Shown here: piece after piece, positions 9,367 to 17,744 of the stretch | Layout: each line of letters starts with the position of its first letter | How positions within the stretch are numbered: the stretch's first letter is position 1 | Source: an uncultured Faecalibacterium sp. | GTDB taxonomy: Bacteria; Bacillota; Clostridia; Oscillospirales; Ruminococcaceae | Assembly (NCBI GenBank): GCA_934561485.1 | Contig: CAKTGS010000001.1 | Coordinates: forward strand, 16,386 to 80,385 | Direction of reading: 5' to 3' | Length of the DNA: 64,000 bases | Program-made: the position numbers and the translations under genes | The notes under the pieces: model-generated | What the model was told of the DNA's origin: nothing | The model's database searches: none | The model's input: only the letters and a program-made list of their open reading frames with translations

Positions 9367-9375
9367 TTTTCCGCA

Positions 9376-9395
9376 GCCTTCCCCAGGGGGGAAGG
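9376..9395. repeat. Short palindrome of the dispersed C-rich/G-rich repeat family
   Basis: A GCCTTCCCC/GGGGAAGGC hairpin lies between alr and lepA. It matches the terminal part of the longer elements at 24239 and 29644, so it is probably a reduced copy. It could also act as a weak attenuator; no T tract follows. Confidence 0.5.
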
Positions 9396-9422
9396 CTTAT
9401 CCAAACTGCCCGGAGGAACTAC

Positions 9423-11234
9423 ATGGCAAGAGACAACATCCGCAACTTCTGCATCATCGCCCACATCGACCACGGCAAATCCACCCTGTCGGACCGCATC
9501 CTGGAACTGACCAAGAGCGTGGACGAGCGCACCATGGAGGATCAGATCCTCGACAACATGGACATCGAGCGCGAACGCGGCATCACCATCAAGGCCCGCG
9601 CTGTGACCCTGAACTACACCGCCAAGGACGGCAAACTGTATGAGTTCAACCTCATCGACACCCCGGGCCACGTGGACTTTGCCTACGAGGTGAGCCGCAG
9701 TCTGGCTGCCTGCGAGGGCGCTATTCTGGTGGTGGACGCCACGCAGGGCGTGGAGGCCCAGACCCTGGCCAACACCTACATGGCACTGGAGCATGATCTG
9801 GAGCTGGTGCCCATCCTGAACAAGATCGACCTGCCCAGCGCCCACCCGGACGAGGTGGCGCAGGAGGTGGAGGATGTGATCGGTCTGCCCTGCCTGGACG
9901 CCCCCCGCGTCTCCGCCAAGACCGGCCTGAACGTGGATCAGGTGCTGGAACGGGTGGTCACCGATATCCCCGCCCCCACCGGCGACCCGGACGCCCCCCT
10001 CAAGGCCCTGATCTTTGACAGCATTTATGACAGCTACAAGGGCGTCATCGTCTACATCCGCGTGTTTGAGGGTACCGTCAAGCCCGGCGACACCATCCGC
10101 CTGATGGCCACCGGCGCGCAGTTCACGCTGGTGGAAGTGGGCCACATGGGTGCCACCAACCTGACCCCCTGCGACCAGCTGCAGGCCGGCGAAGTCGGTT
10201 ACCTGACTGCCAGCATCAAAACCGTGCAGGACACCCGCGTGGGCGACACCGTCACCCTGGCCAACCGCCCCACCGCCGAGGCTCTGCCCGGCTACCGGCA
10301 GGTCAAGCCCATGGTGTTCTGCGGCATCTACCCTGCCGATGGTGCCAAGTACCCCGACCTGAAGGACGCGCTGGAAAAGCTGCAGCTGAACGATGCCTCC
10401 CTGACCTTTGAACTGGAAACCAGTGCCGCGCTGGGCTTCGGCTTCCGCTGCGGCTTCCTGGGCCTGCTGCACATGGAGATCATCACCGAGCGGCTGGAGC
10501 GCGAGTTTGACCTGGACCTGATCACCACCACCCCCAGCGTGCGCTACCGCCTGACCCTGACGGACGGCACCGTGGAGATGATCGACAACCCGTCCAGCTA
10601 CCCGGACCCCTCCAACATCGTCAAGCAGGAAGAGCCGTTTGTGGATGTGCACCTGTACACCCCCAACGACTACGTGGGCAGCCTGATGGACCTGTGCCAG
10701 CAGAAACGCGGCGTACTGATCGACATGAAGTATCTGGACGATGTGCGCGTGGACCTGCACTATGCTCTGCCCCTGGGCGAGATCGTGTACGACTTCTTTG
10801 ACGCCATCAAGAGCCGCAGCCGCGGTTACGCAAGTTACGATTACGAGTTCAAAGAGTACCGCGAAAGCGACCTGGTCAAGCTGGATTTCCTGCTCAACGG
10901 CGAGCCGGTGGACGCTCTGTCCATGATCGTGTTCCGCGACAACGCTTACGCCAAGGGCCGCCGCATCTGCGAAAAGCTGCGGGACAACATTCCCCGCACC
11001 CTGTTCGAGATCCCGGTGCAGGCCGCCATCGGCGGCAAGATCATTGCCCGCGAAACGGTCAAGGCCATGCGCAAGGACGTGCTGGCCAAGTGCTACGGCG
11101 GCGATATCTCCCGCAAGAAAAAGCTGCTGGAAAAGCAGAAGGAAGGCAAAAAGAAGATGCGCCAGCTGGGCAGCGTTTCCCTGCCCAGTGAGGCCTTTAC
11201 CGCTGTGCTCAAGCTGGACAGCGATGACAACTGA
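9423..11234 (+). CDS. lepA: Elongation factor 4 (back-translocase LepA)
   Basis: The 603-residue protein is a translational GTPase of the LepA/EF4 family. G1 is AHIDHGKST (residues about 13-21), switch I is [11 protein letters not shown]3 is DTPGHVDF and G4 is NKIDL. The unique LepA C-terminal domain ends in the lysine-rich [17 protein letters not shown] segment followed by SVSLPSEAF. It acts on ribosomes stalled under ionic or other stress. The ATG at 9423 follows a CGGAGG ribosome site; the open frame extends upstream to 8988, but that part lies inside alr. Length is typical. A strong bidirectional hairpin follows. Confidence 0.97.
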   Translation: MARDNIRNFCIIAHIDHGKSTLSDRILELTKSVDERTMEDQILDNMDIERERGITIKARAVTLNYTAKDGKLYEFNLIDTPGHVDFAYEVSRSLAACEGAILVVDATQGVEAQTLANTYMALEHDLELVPILNKIDLPSAHPDEVAQEVEDVIGLPCLDAPRVSAKTGLNVDQVLERVVTDIPAPTGDPDAPLKALIFDSIYDSYKGVIVYIRVFEGTVKPGDTIRLMATGAQFTLVEVGHMGATNLTPCDQLQAGEVGYLTASIKTVQDTRVGDTVTLANRPTAEALPGYRQVKPMVFCGIYPADGAKYPDLKDALEKLQLNDASLTFELETSAALGFGFRCGFLGLLHMEIITERLEREFDLDLITTTPSVRYRLTLTDGTVEMIDNPSSYPDPSNIVKQEEPFVDVHLYTPNDYVGSLMDLCQQKRGVLIDMKYLDDVRVDLHYALPLGEIVYDFFDAIKSRSRGYASYDYEFKEYRESDLVKLDFLLNGEPVDALSMIVFRDNAYAKGRRICEKLRDNIPRTLFEIPVQAAIGGKIIARETVKAMRKDVLAKCYGGDISRKKKLLEKQKEGKKKMRQLGSVSLPSEAFTAVLKLDSDDN

Positions 11235-11252
11235 TCCTGTTTTGCGCAGCAA

Positions 11253-11303
11253 AAAAGCATCTGCGTGCCCTGCCCTTGCGGCAGCAGCATCGCAGATGCT
11301 TTT
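11253..11303. terminator. Bidirectional terminator between lepA and the LysR gene
   Basis: A 13-bp stem (11253-11265 with 11291-11303) has A-rich and T-rich ends on either side, so it can terminate lepA on the plus strand and the lysR-type gene on the minus strand. Confidence 0.75.
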
Positions 11304-11326
11304 CGTTTTGGGTTGATCTTATAAGG

Positions 11327-12205
11327 TCACACTTCCACGTTCTTGCAGTAGTCCACAATGTGGTGGAACATCTGCTCCACGGCAGGGGCCATGGCAGCCG
11401 GGCGCTGCACGGCCAGGCCCACCACCCGGTACTCTTCCGGCTCAATGGGGTAGATCTTTACCGCAGCCTTGCAGTCCCGCAGCAGCATCTGCGGCATGAT
11501 GGAAATGCCCAGGCCCGCTTCCACCATGGCAACGTTGGACTGGTCATCAATCACATGGCAGCGGCGCTCGGTGCTGATCTTGTATTTTTTGAGGAACTGC
11601 CGCATCTCGGCGTCCGTGGCATCGCACTGCACCACAAAGCTCTGGCCGTTCATCAGGGCAGGGGTCATCACGCCATCCTGCGGTTCGGGCCAGTCCTGGG
11701 GCACGATGCACAGCAGCGGCTCCCGGAACAGCTCGGTGAGGGCGAACTCTTCCCGGCAGGTGGAGGACAAAAAGGCAATGTCCACCTGGCCGGTGCGCAG
11801 CCACTCCTTGACATCATCGTAGGTGCCCTGGTATACTTCGATCTCGATCTGCGGGTACTGGGCAGCAAAGCTCTTGAGCAGGCCCGGCAGCAGCGATGCG
11901 CACACCGAGTTGAACACGCCCAGCTTGACCTTGCCCTTTTCCAGGCCGTTCAGGCGGGCGATGCTCTGCTTGAGCGCTTCGTCACTGTTGAGCACGGCAC
12001 GGATGGACGGGTACAACGATGCACCATAGCTGGTCATGGAAACGCCGTTTTTGCCGCGGTTGAACAGGGCAAAGCCCAGTTCCTCCTCCATTACTGCAAT
12101 GGCGTGGCTGATAGCAGACGGGGTCAGATGCAGCTGCTGTGCTGCCTTGTTGAAGCTGCCCTGCCGCGCCACTGCATCAAAAATCTCGTAGGAAAAAAGC
12201 GTCAT
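11327..12205 (-). CDS. LysR-family transcriptional regulator
   Basis: This 292-residue regulator has a winged-helix N-terminus (FNKAAQQLHLTPSAISHAIAV near residues 18-38) and a LysR substrate-binding domain from about residue 85, including GKVKLGVFNSV and the EAGLGISIMPQMLL segment. The start is set at the ATG at 12205 because the AAGGAGG site at 12214-12220 is eight bases away; the in-frame TTG at 12211 is too close to it. LysR proteins usually control a divergent neighbour, here a TraX-family gene, through a dyad in the shared region; a candidate palindrome lies at 12280-12298. The effector is unknown. Confidence 0.92.
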   Translation of the reverse strand: MTLFSYEIFDAVARQGSFNKAAQQLHLTPSAISHAIAVMEEELGFALFNRGKNGVSMTSYGASLYPSIRAVLNSDEALKQSIARLNGLEKGKVKLGVFNSVCASLLPGLLKSFAAQYPQIEIEVYQGTYDDVKEWLRTGQVDIAFLSSTCREEFALTELFREPLLCIVPQDWPEPQDGVMTPALMNGQSFVVQCDATDAEMRQFLKKYKISTERRCHVIDDQSNVAMVEAGLGISIMPQMLLRDCKAAVKIYPIEPEEYRVVGLAVQRPAAMAPAVEQMFHHIVDYCKNVEV

Positions 12206-12279
12206 GCCCAAAGCCTCCTTCCTGTCTGATATGGTTTGGAGACGCCCGATTCTCTGTGAATCTTTTTCATCTTTTATTT

Positions 12280-12298
12280 AAGATAGTTCAATTATCTT
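12280..12298. promoter_or_regulatory. Palindromic candidate operator between lysR and traX
   Basis: AAGATA-gttcaat-TATCTT is an interrupted dyad with a central seven-base spacer in the AT-rich divergent region. Its position and form fit a LysR-type binding site; binding is inferred. Confidence 0.45.
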
Positions 12299-12438
12299 CT
12301 TGATTGTACTATCCAGCGCCCGTTCTGTCAAGCATTTTGCCCCGATTTGTGTCCTATTCCGGTGCATTTTGGCCGCTGTCTGCAGAATCCGGGCCGCTCT
12401 CCCCGATTCTCATCCATGGAGCAAAGAGGTATCGTCTT

Positions 12439-13161
12439 ATGGCCGGAACCGTTTTCACGCACCGCCGCACACTCAGCGGCACCACCCTCAAGTACATTGC
12501 CTGCGGCACCATGCTGCTGGACCACATCGGGGCATCCTGCCTCGAGAGCGGCATTTTGCGCAGTGCAGCTGCTCCCGTTGTGCTGGACGCGCTGGACCTT
12601 GCACTGCGGCTCATTGGGCGGCTGGCCTTTCCCATCTTCTGTTTTCTGCTGGTGGAAGGCTTTGTGCACACCCACAATGTCCGGCGCTACATCGGCCGGC
12701 TGCTGCTGTTCGGGCTGATCAGCGAAGTACCGTTTGACTTTGCGTTTTTCCGCACACCGTTTCACCCGGAGGATCAGAACGTTTATTGGACGCTGGCCCT
12801 GGGGGTGCTGGCCATGGCCGCTCTGAAGCACTTTGAAACGCTGGACGGCACCCCCGGCTGGAAAGGCATCCTGTGCGCCGGGGGCTGCGTGCTGGCGGCT
12901 TTTCTGGCCAACACTGATTATAATGGCATCGGCGTGATCATTCTCTGTGCCCTGTACCTGACCCGCTCCGACCGCAAATGGCAGTGCATTACGGGAGCCG
13001 TGCTGTTTGCCTTTGAGTACACCGCCCCGCTGGCCTTTGTGCCGATCTGGTTTTACAACGGGCAGCGCGGTGCCTGCAGCAGCACCCTGCAGAAGGTGTT
13101 CTACTGGTTCTACCCCGTGCACCTTGCCCTGCTGGCGGCTGTGACCAACCTGCTGCTGTGA
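12439..13161 (+). CDS. traX: TraX-family membrane protein
   Basis: The 240-residue integral membrane protein starts with TLKYIACGTMLLDHIGA, the hallmark of the TraX family. It continues with helices containing GRLAFPIFCFLLVEGF and FGLISEVPFD, and ends with the YWFYPVHLALL signature. About seven membrane helices are apparent. F-plasmid TraX acetylates pilin, and related chromosomal proteins resemble acyltransferases, but the substrate here is unknown. The ATG at 12439 follows an AAAGAGG-like site. It is divergent from the LysR regulator, which may control it, and is followed by a terminator. Confidence 0.88.
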   Translation: MAGTVFTHRRTLSGTTLKYIACGTMLLDHIGASCLESGILRSAAAPVVLDALDLALRLIGRLAFPIFCFLLVEGFVHTHNVRRYIGRLLLFGLISEVPFDFAFFRTPFHPEDQNVYWTLALGVLAMAALKHFETLDGTPGWKGILCAGGCVLAAFLANTDYNGIGVIILCALYLTRSDRKWQCITGAVLFAFEYTAPLAFVPIWFYNGQRGACSSTLQKVFYWFYPVHLALLAAVTNLLL

Positions 13162-13167
13162 CCCGGG

Positions 13168-13209
13168 AAAAAGGCGTCTGCCGCAATGGATACGGCAGGC
13201 GCCTTTTTG
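13168..13209 (+). terminator. Terminator of the traX gene
   Basis: AAAAAGGCG... and ...CGCCTTTTT form a long stem (13168-13183 with 13193-13208) ending in a T tract right after the stop codon. Confidence 0.8.
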
Positions 13210-13222
13210 TGCGCAAAAATGG

Positions 13223-13260
13223 AAAAAGCCCGGTGATTTCAATGAATCATCGAGCTTTTT
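13223..13260 (-). terminator. Displaced terminator of the original tRNA-Ser gene
   Basis: An imperfect A-rich/T-rich hairpin (AAAAAGC with GCTTTTT at the ends) lies next to the tRNA fragment. In the uninterrupted chromosome it would have followed the 3' end of tRNA-Ser(GCT). A functionally similar hairpin at 20910-20948 is carried by the element next to the intact copy. Confidence 0.55.
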
Positions 13261-13327
13261 CTTGGCGGAGTAGGAGGGATTTGAACCCTCGCGCCGTTGT
13301 TTAGACGACCTACGCCCTTAGCAGGGG
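13257..13327 (-). repeat. attL: 71-bp duplicate of the tRNA-Ser 3' half
   Basis: This 71-bp sequence is identical to 20945-21015. It corresponds to the tRNA-Ser(GCT) gene from its CCA end back to the anticodon arm, and then diverges. It is the displaced 3' part of the target tRNA gene, marking the left attachment site of the integrated element. Confidence 0.9.
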
Positions 13328-13546
13328 AGAAAAATCAAGCACTTTCAAACGAACTGCCGAACAAAAAAGGAGTGCTCATGTAATGTTTTGGAAGTGCATT
13401 TTCTCACCATCCGTTGCAAATCCCTCATTTTATGCCCCGTCACATTTTGGCAAATCTCGACCTTTTGCAACGCTTTTCAGCGTTTTTGGCACAATTCGAC
13501 GCTTTTCGTTTACACTCTTTCTTGGATATTCCACAAACCGGAAAGG
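13328..13546 (+). other. Left-end non-coding region of the prophage remnant
   Basis: This AT-rich stretch has no convincing gene. A strong ribosome site (AAAAGGAG) at about 13366 is followed by ATG-TAA at 13378-13383 and an overlapping ATG at 13383 that opens a short frame of doubtful reality. Two words close to the Spo0A box (TTCGNCA orientation) lie near 13458 and 13496, before the Spo0A-C-like gene. Confidence 0.4.
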
Positions 13547-13912
13547 ATGTGTTTAAAAGTGCCCATCACTGATTCGTCCACGCTCTCGCTGCGTGTTGCT
13601 CAAACGCTCCGGCCTCTGGGCATTATTCGCAGTATGCGCTCTTACTCCATCCTTGCCGACTGCCTTCAGCTCATCTGGGAACAGGAGGACCGGCTGGAAG
13701 CTGTCCAGAAAGAGGTCTATGAGCCGATTGCTGACAAGCAATGCAGTGACTGGACGGCCATTCAAAGCACCATCCGGCGTGCCGCGCAGACCGCATGGTA
13801 TACCAATCCTTCCCGTGTGCAGGAACTGGCGGGCTACCCGTTGGATGGCTGCCCCAGCGCTGTGCAGTTCCTTGAGATGCTGTACAACGATCTTGCTCGT
13901 AATTCAGTCTAA
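13547..13912 (+). CDS. Orphan Spo0A C-terminal-domain-like DNA-binding protein
   Basis: The roughly 121-residue product resembles the C-terminal DNA-binding domain of the sporulation regulator Spo0A. It shows LRPLGIIRSMRSYSILADCL, then a VYEPIA segment, then STIRRAAQTAW in place of the Spo0A RVERAIRHAIE recognition helix, then a PSAVQFLEML segment. There is no receiver domain, so it cannot be phosphorylated like Spo0A. The ATG at 13547 touches its ribosome-site-like GGAAAGG; the GTG at 13559 is better spaced. It lies at the left end of the prophage remnant, convergent with the two-TM gene, and the two share a terminator. A role as a phage-encoded regulator is inferred; the family match is by pattern only. 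Confidence 0.75.
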   Translation: MCLKVPITDSSTLSLRVAQTLRPLGIIRSMRSYSILADCLQLIWEQEDRLEAVQKEVYEPIADKQCSDWTAIQSTIRRAAQTAWYTNPSRVQELAGYPLDGCPSAVQFLEMLYNDLARNSV

Positions 13913-13917
13913 CTGAA

Positions 13918-13957
13918 AAGCTGCTGCGTAGACCTTCCTATGCAGCAGCTTATTTTT
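13918..13957. terminator. Shared terminator of convergent prophage genes
   Basis: A ten-bp stem (13918-13927 with 13942-13951) is followed by ATTTTTT on the plus strand and TTTTC on the minus strand. It overlaps the stop codon of the two-TM gene. Confidence 0.75.
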
Positions 13958-14300
13958 TAGGCTTTTCGTAGGCAAACAGATAGCCTAGCAAAAATGTAAT
14001 AACCGTTTTATCCAGATCCAGTATTGTTGTTAGTATAGAGCTAGATGCTTTATCATTCCACAAAACTATGGTATCGATAATGTACAAAACTGCACCACCC
14101 ACTAAGCAGGCGCATAGTAAACTGAACGCATTGTCTTTTAAATGGATCTCTTGCTCGGCCTTTTTTGCCTGCGCTCGGCGCTCTATCTTTTCCGCATCCT
14201 CGGATGGGATATCATAGATTGCAGCTCCCGCGCTTGCGGCAGACGCCGGAAGTTCCTGCTCCGACTCCGGAGAGTTCACTTCATAATCATCCGAAGCCAT
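13950..14300 (-). CDS. Two-TM protein, candidate PanT-type toxin
   Basis: The 116-residue protein has a charged N-terminal half (residues 1-58) and two predicted membrane helices, about 59-80 (FSLLCACLVGGAVLYIIDTI) and 88-110 (VITFLLGYLFAY), ending in EKPKK. The ATG at 14300 overlaps the TGA of the upstream Panacea-domain gene by one base and has a GGAGG site ten bases away, so the pair is coupled. Panacea antitoxins are known to neutralise many unrelated toxins, some of them small membrane-active proteins. The pairing suggests this is the toxin, but I do not recognise the family itself. Confidence 0.7.
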   Translation of the reverse strand: MASDDYEVNSPESEQELPASAASAGAAIYDIPSEDAEKIERRAQAKKAEQEIHLKDNAFSLLCACLVGGAVLYIIDTIVLWNDKASSSILTTILDLDKTVITFLLGYLFAYEKPKK

Positions 14301-14758
14301 CAACCAATTTCCTCCGCCTTAATATCATCCTCTTTGAGGAACGGCAACCGTTCTTCCTTTGCCTTACGCCACGCAGAACCTTCCATATGTGTCAAATTGG
14401 ACAAGGCAATGCCCGACCATAATTTGTACCGCTCCCACACGGCACTAATAGCCTGATATGCTTCCGGCGCACCTTGCTCCGAAAGGACACTTGCGCTGCC
14501 ATTTGCATTTTTCGCAAACATTGTGATCGGGCCGGAATGGAACGACCTGAATTCTTCATACACACTCGGGAGCACCGGACCATACGGCCACGGTTCAAAG
14601 CGTTCGTTGAACAGCGGTTGCCCCGTTTTCTTCAAATACTCTCTGTGCGAGAAATAAAGAAGTTTTTGTAATTTCATCGGAGTAACGGGGATTTTTTCTT
14701 TAAACGCCTTGTACAAAATCGTATTGCACGCAGCTTGAACCGGTACAGTAATCATCAT
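14300..14758 (-). CDS. Panacea-domain (DUF4065/SocA-like) antitoxin candidate
   Basis: The 152-residue protein shows the Panacea signature: MKLQKLLYFSHREYLKKTG near residue 28, PLF, then FEPWPYGPVLPSVYEEF near residue 53. Panacea domains form the antitoxin part of hyperpromiscuous PanAT toxin-antitoxin systems and are frequent in prophages. The start has ATG-ATG at 14758-14753 with a GGGGG site eight bases away. A near-consensus promoter precedes it. The coupled downstream gene encodes a two-TM protein, the likely partner. Some Panacea proteins (GepA, SocA) have other roles, including proteolytic adaptors, so antitoxin function is inferred from context. Confidence 0.85.
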   Translation of the reverse strand: MMITVPVQAACNTILYKAFKEKIPVTPMKLQKLLYFSHREYLKKTGQPLFNERFEPWPYGPVLPSVYEEFRSFHSGPITMFAKNANGSASVLSEQGAPEAYQAISAVWERYKLWSGIALSNLTHMEGSAWRKAKEERLPFLKEDDIKAEEIG

Positions 14759-14782
14759 ACTTTCAACCCCCTTCCTACTTAT

Positions 14783-14811
14783 AGTATATAATACATGTGT
14801 TAAATTTGCAA
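14783..14811 (-). promoter_or_regulatory. Promoter of the Panacea/two-TM pair
   Basis: On the minus strand, TTGCAA (14806-14811) and TATACT (14783-14788) are 17 bases apart. An AT-rich partly palindromic stretch overlaps the -10 and could be an autoregulatory operator. Confidence 0.7.
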
Positions 14812-14859
14812 TCGTTCCACGCCTTTTTATTGCAAATTTGTAAACTTTTTATGAATGTT

Positions 14860-15954
14860 TCACTTCAGCTTGTTCATCGCGTCCAGTTTTTCTTCCAGGG
14901 GGATGTGGGTGTAGCCCAGCGTGACCGCATAGTCCGTGTGGCCAAGCACTTCCTTTATAATGGCCGGGGCGACCTTCTCCACAGCCAGCAGCGTAGCCGT
15001 GGTGTGGCGCAGGCAGTACGGCGTCATATCCGGCTGCAGGCCTACACGCTGGGCCATGTCGTGCCACTCGGCATAGAAGGTTTTCTCGTCCACCTCACAC
15101 AGGCGCTTGGTGCCGCTGCGGTAGGCTTCCCGCACAAGCGGCATGATCTTGTCCGGGAAAATGATCTGCCGGGCCTTGCCGGCGTCCGTTTTGATGCCGC
15201 CGGTGCAGTACTGCTCGGCCAGATGGGTGTTTGCCTTCAGGATGGTCAGCATCTCACCGGTGCGCATTCCGGTGTAGGCCATGATGAGCCAGTACCGGCT
15301 GAACTCGTGGCCGGCATCGTAGTCCTGCCAGATCCGCTGCACCTCGTCCTCGGTCAGGGCAGTGCGTGTGCTGGCGCTGATCGGCGGAAGATCCAGCAGT
15401 TTGGAGTAATCTTTATCGGCATACTCGTACTTGAGGGCCAGCGTGTACATCTTGCCCAGCAGGGCCTTGATATCCCGCTTGGGGTAGTACCCACCCTCGC
15501 GGGCATCCACGATCGGCTGCAGATGCGCATAGCGCAGGTTCCGGATCTTGGCATTCTTCAGCGGTTCCAGGGCCGTCCAGGCTGTGCGGTAATGGCTGGC
15601 CTTGTCCTTGCTCAGCTTGGGCAGGGTCTGCGCACAGATCATCTCCCACAGCTCCTGCAGGGTGGCGTCCTGGGCAAACTCCTGCCCGTTCAGCACCAGC
15701 TCCCGCATCTCCGGCAGAGCCTGCACGGCATCCCGCTTGGTCTTGAAGCCGCTGCGGATCTTGTGGTAACGCACACCATCCTTATAGATGTTGATCTCGG
15801 CACGCCACTTGCCGGCATTGCCGTACTGGTAGACGCTCCCCTCCCCGTTCGACCGGGCGCGGGGCTTCCGTGTGGTCACCAGCTTTGCGCCGCACCAGCA
15901 GCACCATGCTGCACCGTCTGGCAGTTCCTTGTGGCATTTCGGGCATTCAAACAT
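14860..15954 (-). CDS. int: Tyrosine-family phage integrase
   Basis: This 364-residue recombinase begins with a zinc ribbon (CPKCHKEL...CCWCG, residues 3-22), then an AP2-like arm-binding region (GSVYQYGNAGKWRAEI), a SAM-like core-binding domain, and the catalytic domain. The catalytic domain has Arg in TGMRTGEML, YCLRHTTATLL (the HxxR box with Tyr in place of the first His), and LGHTDYAVTLGYTH with the nucleophilic Tyr. The ATG at 15954 has a GGAGGTG site six bases upstream. It lies about 1.5 kb inside attL and should catalyse integration at the tRNA-Ser site. All catalytic residues appear intact, so excision may still be possible. Confidence 0.93.
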   Translation of the reverse strand: MFECPKCHKELPDGAAWCCWCGAKLVTTRKPRARSNGEGSVYQYGNAGKWRAEINIYKDGVRYHKIRSGFKTKRDAVQALPEMRELVLNGQEFAQDATLQELWEMICAQTLPKLSKDKASHYRTAWTALEPLKNAKIRNLRYAHLQPIVDAREGGYYPKRDIKALLGKMYTLALKYEYADKDYSKLLDLPPISASTRTALTEDEVQRIWQDYDAGHEFSRYWLIMAYTGMRTGEMLTILKANTHLAEQYCTGGIKTDAGKARQIIFPDKIMPLVREAYRSGTKRLCEVDEKTFYAEWHDMAQRVGLQPDMTPYCLRHTTATLLAVEKVAPAIIKEVLGHTDYAVTLGYTHIPLEEKLDAMNKLK

Positions 15955-16095
15955 TCTTTTCACCTCCAGAAGGGTACACTTTGACAAGCCTGCCCTTTTG
16001 GAGTACAATAACAGTTGGTTAGGTTGTCTTGTACCCTTGTGGGCAAGCCATTCTGCAAACGCTCTCGGTGTTGGTAGCACCGGGGGCGTTTTTAT

Positions 16096-17031
16096 TTATG
16101 TTGTTTCTTTCTCAAGATCACCAGGAACTTCTGTCAGCGAGTACAGTTCCGCACTTGCCTCCCCCAATGCACTTTTCTGGGCATCACTCATGCAAAATAA
16201 GTATGGCTCAAACGCCAAGTGGAATTTGTCCGCCCAATTTTTCTTAGCCTTGATGGTTTTGAGACTTTCTATTTTAGCGCGGTATTTTTCCTGTGTACGC
16301 CGAATCATCTGGCACACAACATCATCTCTATAGGTGAGAGTGAGCATCTGGCGCATCGCCTCATTGGTATTCTCAGAGGGCACTCCATATTTCTGGCACT
16401 CTTTCAGCAGTTTCAGTCTGCCAATACAGAAATCATACCGGGTGAAAAACGTCTCCGGCTCTGTGGTTGATTCCAAAATTTTGCCGCTGTCCCGAATTTG
16501 CTTCACGAGCTGCGGGGCAATGAGCTGGGCATTCTGTCGACTATTTATAAAGCTCATATCGCCCATCCACTCAGGGTTTGGAGCGTAAAGTTGTACCGGT
16601 TCATTCGCTTCGGATGCTTCTTCTGTTACACAGTTCTGTTCTGTATTGCACTTTGCTTTCGGACGCGTAATGGTATTAAACACCGTAAAAATCAAGGCCA
16701 TTGCAAAAAACGGAATCGCGAAGAAGAAAAATAAAACCAACAACAGTGTACCTGTTATTCCTTCAGCCTTATCCATTCCGGCAAGCGACATTACCGGAAA
16801 AAGCATACCAACTATACAGGACACTATCAACTGTTTTGTTGTAAGACCGACATTTTCCCAGTTCGATGAATCATCACCAATAGGCGATGGTTTTTTAGAC
16901 CGATTCCTTTTCTTTGAGCTGAATGCTGCACGAGAAAGTGAACGTGTCACCCGGCTTGCACTTCGGTCAAACGATTTCATCGCACTCGCATACTTCCTTG
17001 AATATCCAACCGTTTTGTTTCTTCTTGACAC
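16096..17031 (-). CDS. Prophage membrane protein of unknown function
   Basis: This 311-residue protein has a very basic N-terminus (residues 1-55), two membrane helices at about 65-85 and 92-118, and a soluble C-terminal domain of about 190 residues. That domain contains FFTRYDFCIGRLKLLKECQ and a charged region near residues 225-275 with probable coiled-coil character. I place the start at a GTG (17031) because a GGAGG site lies seven bases upstream and no ATG fits. It lies between the CI-like repressor and the integrase, the usual slot for lysogenic conversion or superinfection-exclusion genes. Function is unknown. Confidence 0.75.
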   Translation of the reverse strand: MSRRNKTVGYSRKYASAMKSFDRSASRVTRSLSRAAFSSKKRNRSKKPSPIGDDSSNWENVGLTTKQLIVSCIVGMLFPVMSLAGMDKAEGITGTLLLVLFFFFAIPFFAMALIFTVFNTITRPKAKCNTEQNCVTEEASEANEPVQLYAPNPEWMGDMSFINSRQNAQLIAPQLVKQIRDSGKILESTTEPETFFTRYDFCIGRLKLLKECQKYGVPSENTNEAMRQMLTLTYRDDVVCQMIRRTQEKYRAKIESLKTIKAKKNWADKFHLAFEPYLFCMSDAQKSALGEASAELYSLTEVPGDLEKETT

Positions 17032-17054
17032 ACCAATTCCTCCAGCATTTGCTT

Positions 17055-17714
17055 TTATACCAGCCCACGGCAAAAGCCCACGGCCAGTCCCTCGATTGCA
17101 ATATCTTCCAGATCCGGGCCGGTGTAGACCATGGGCGGGCAGACGGACGGATTGTCCGCGATCAGCTGCACCACGCCGTTCTGGTAGTAGCAGTGCTTGA
17201 GGGTAGCTTCCTCGCCGATGCGCACCGCCGCGATCTGGCCCTGTTCCACCTCCGGCTGGCTGCGGATACACACCACGTCACCATCGCAGATGGTGGGTGC
17301 CATGCTGTCTCCGTGGCATTCCAGCGCAAAGTCTGCGTGCCACGCCGCCGGGACGCCAATGTAGCTCTTGACGTTCTGCTCTGCCGTAATCGGCGTACCG
17401 CACGCAATGCTTCCGATCAGGGGCACCTGCACCATCTCCGGCATCTCCACAAACCCCGGCGGGATGGGACGAGGGGCAGGCTGGTCAATCACAATCGGGT
17501 CAGCTATCTTAATATCCGTGCGACCATACAGATAGTTCATATCCACATTAAACAGGTCAGCGATTGCCTCCATGGTCTCAAACCCCGGCTCTCGCTCCCC
17601 ACGCTCATACATGTTTACACTGCTCTTGGATAGCTCTAACTCGTCCGCAAGCCGCTGCTGTGACCAGCCTTTTTCACGGCGCAGCGATTTCAGCCGCTCT
17701 GCAAAAGTTGCCAT
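17055..17714 (-). CDS. CI-like prophage repressor (Xre HTH plus S24 peptidase)
   Basis: The 219-residue protein has an N-terminal helix-turn-helix (WSQQRLADELELSKSSVNMYE) and a LexA/CI-type S24 domain. The self-cleavage site is probably the Cys-Gly bond in SIACGTP, the catalytic Ser is in CHGDSMAP, and the catalytic Lys is in EEATLKHC. RecA-stimulated cleavage should relieve repression after DNA damage. It starts 30 bases from its promoter and is followed by the membrane protein and integrase in the same direction. GTGCAC-containing operators upstream are its likely binding sites. Confidence 0.93.
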   Translation of the reverse strand: MATFAERLKSLRREKGWSQQRLADELELSKSSVNMYERGEREPGFETMEAIADLFNVDMNYLYGRTDIKIADPIVIDQPAPRPIPPGFVEMPEMVQVPLIGSIACGTPITAEQNVKSYIGVPAAWHADFALECHGDSMAPTICDGDVVCIRSQPEVEQGQIAAVRIGEEATLKHCYYQNGVVQLIADNPSVCPPMVYTGPDLEDIAIEGLAVGFCRGLV

Positions 17715-17744
17715 TTGGCCACCTCCCTATATTATTACAATCAA

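Noticed and set aside
8988-9422. Upstream extension of the lepA frame
   Set aside because: It lies inside alr in another frame and lacks a ribosome site. The ATG at 9423 has CGGAGG and matches the LepA N-terminus.
9312-11252. A 646-codon minus-strand open frame opposite lepA
   Set aside because: lepA is unmistakable on the plus strand. The antisense frame has no ribosome site and a His/Gln/Val-rich composition typical of complementary shadow frames.
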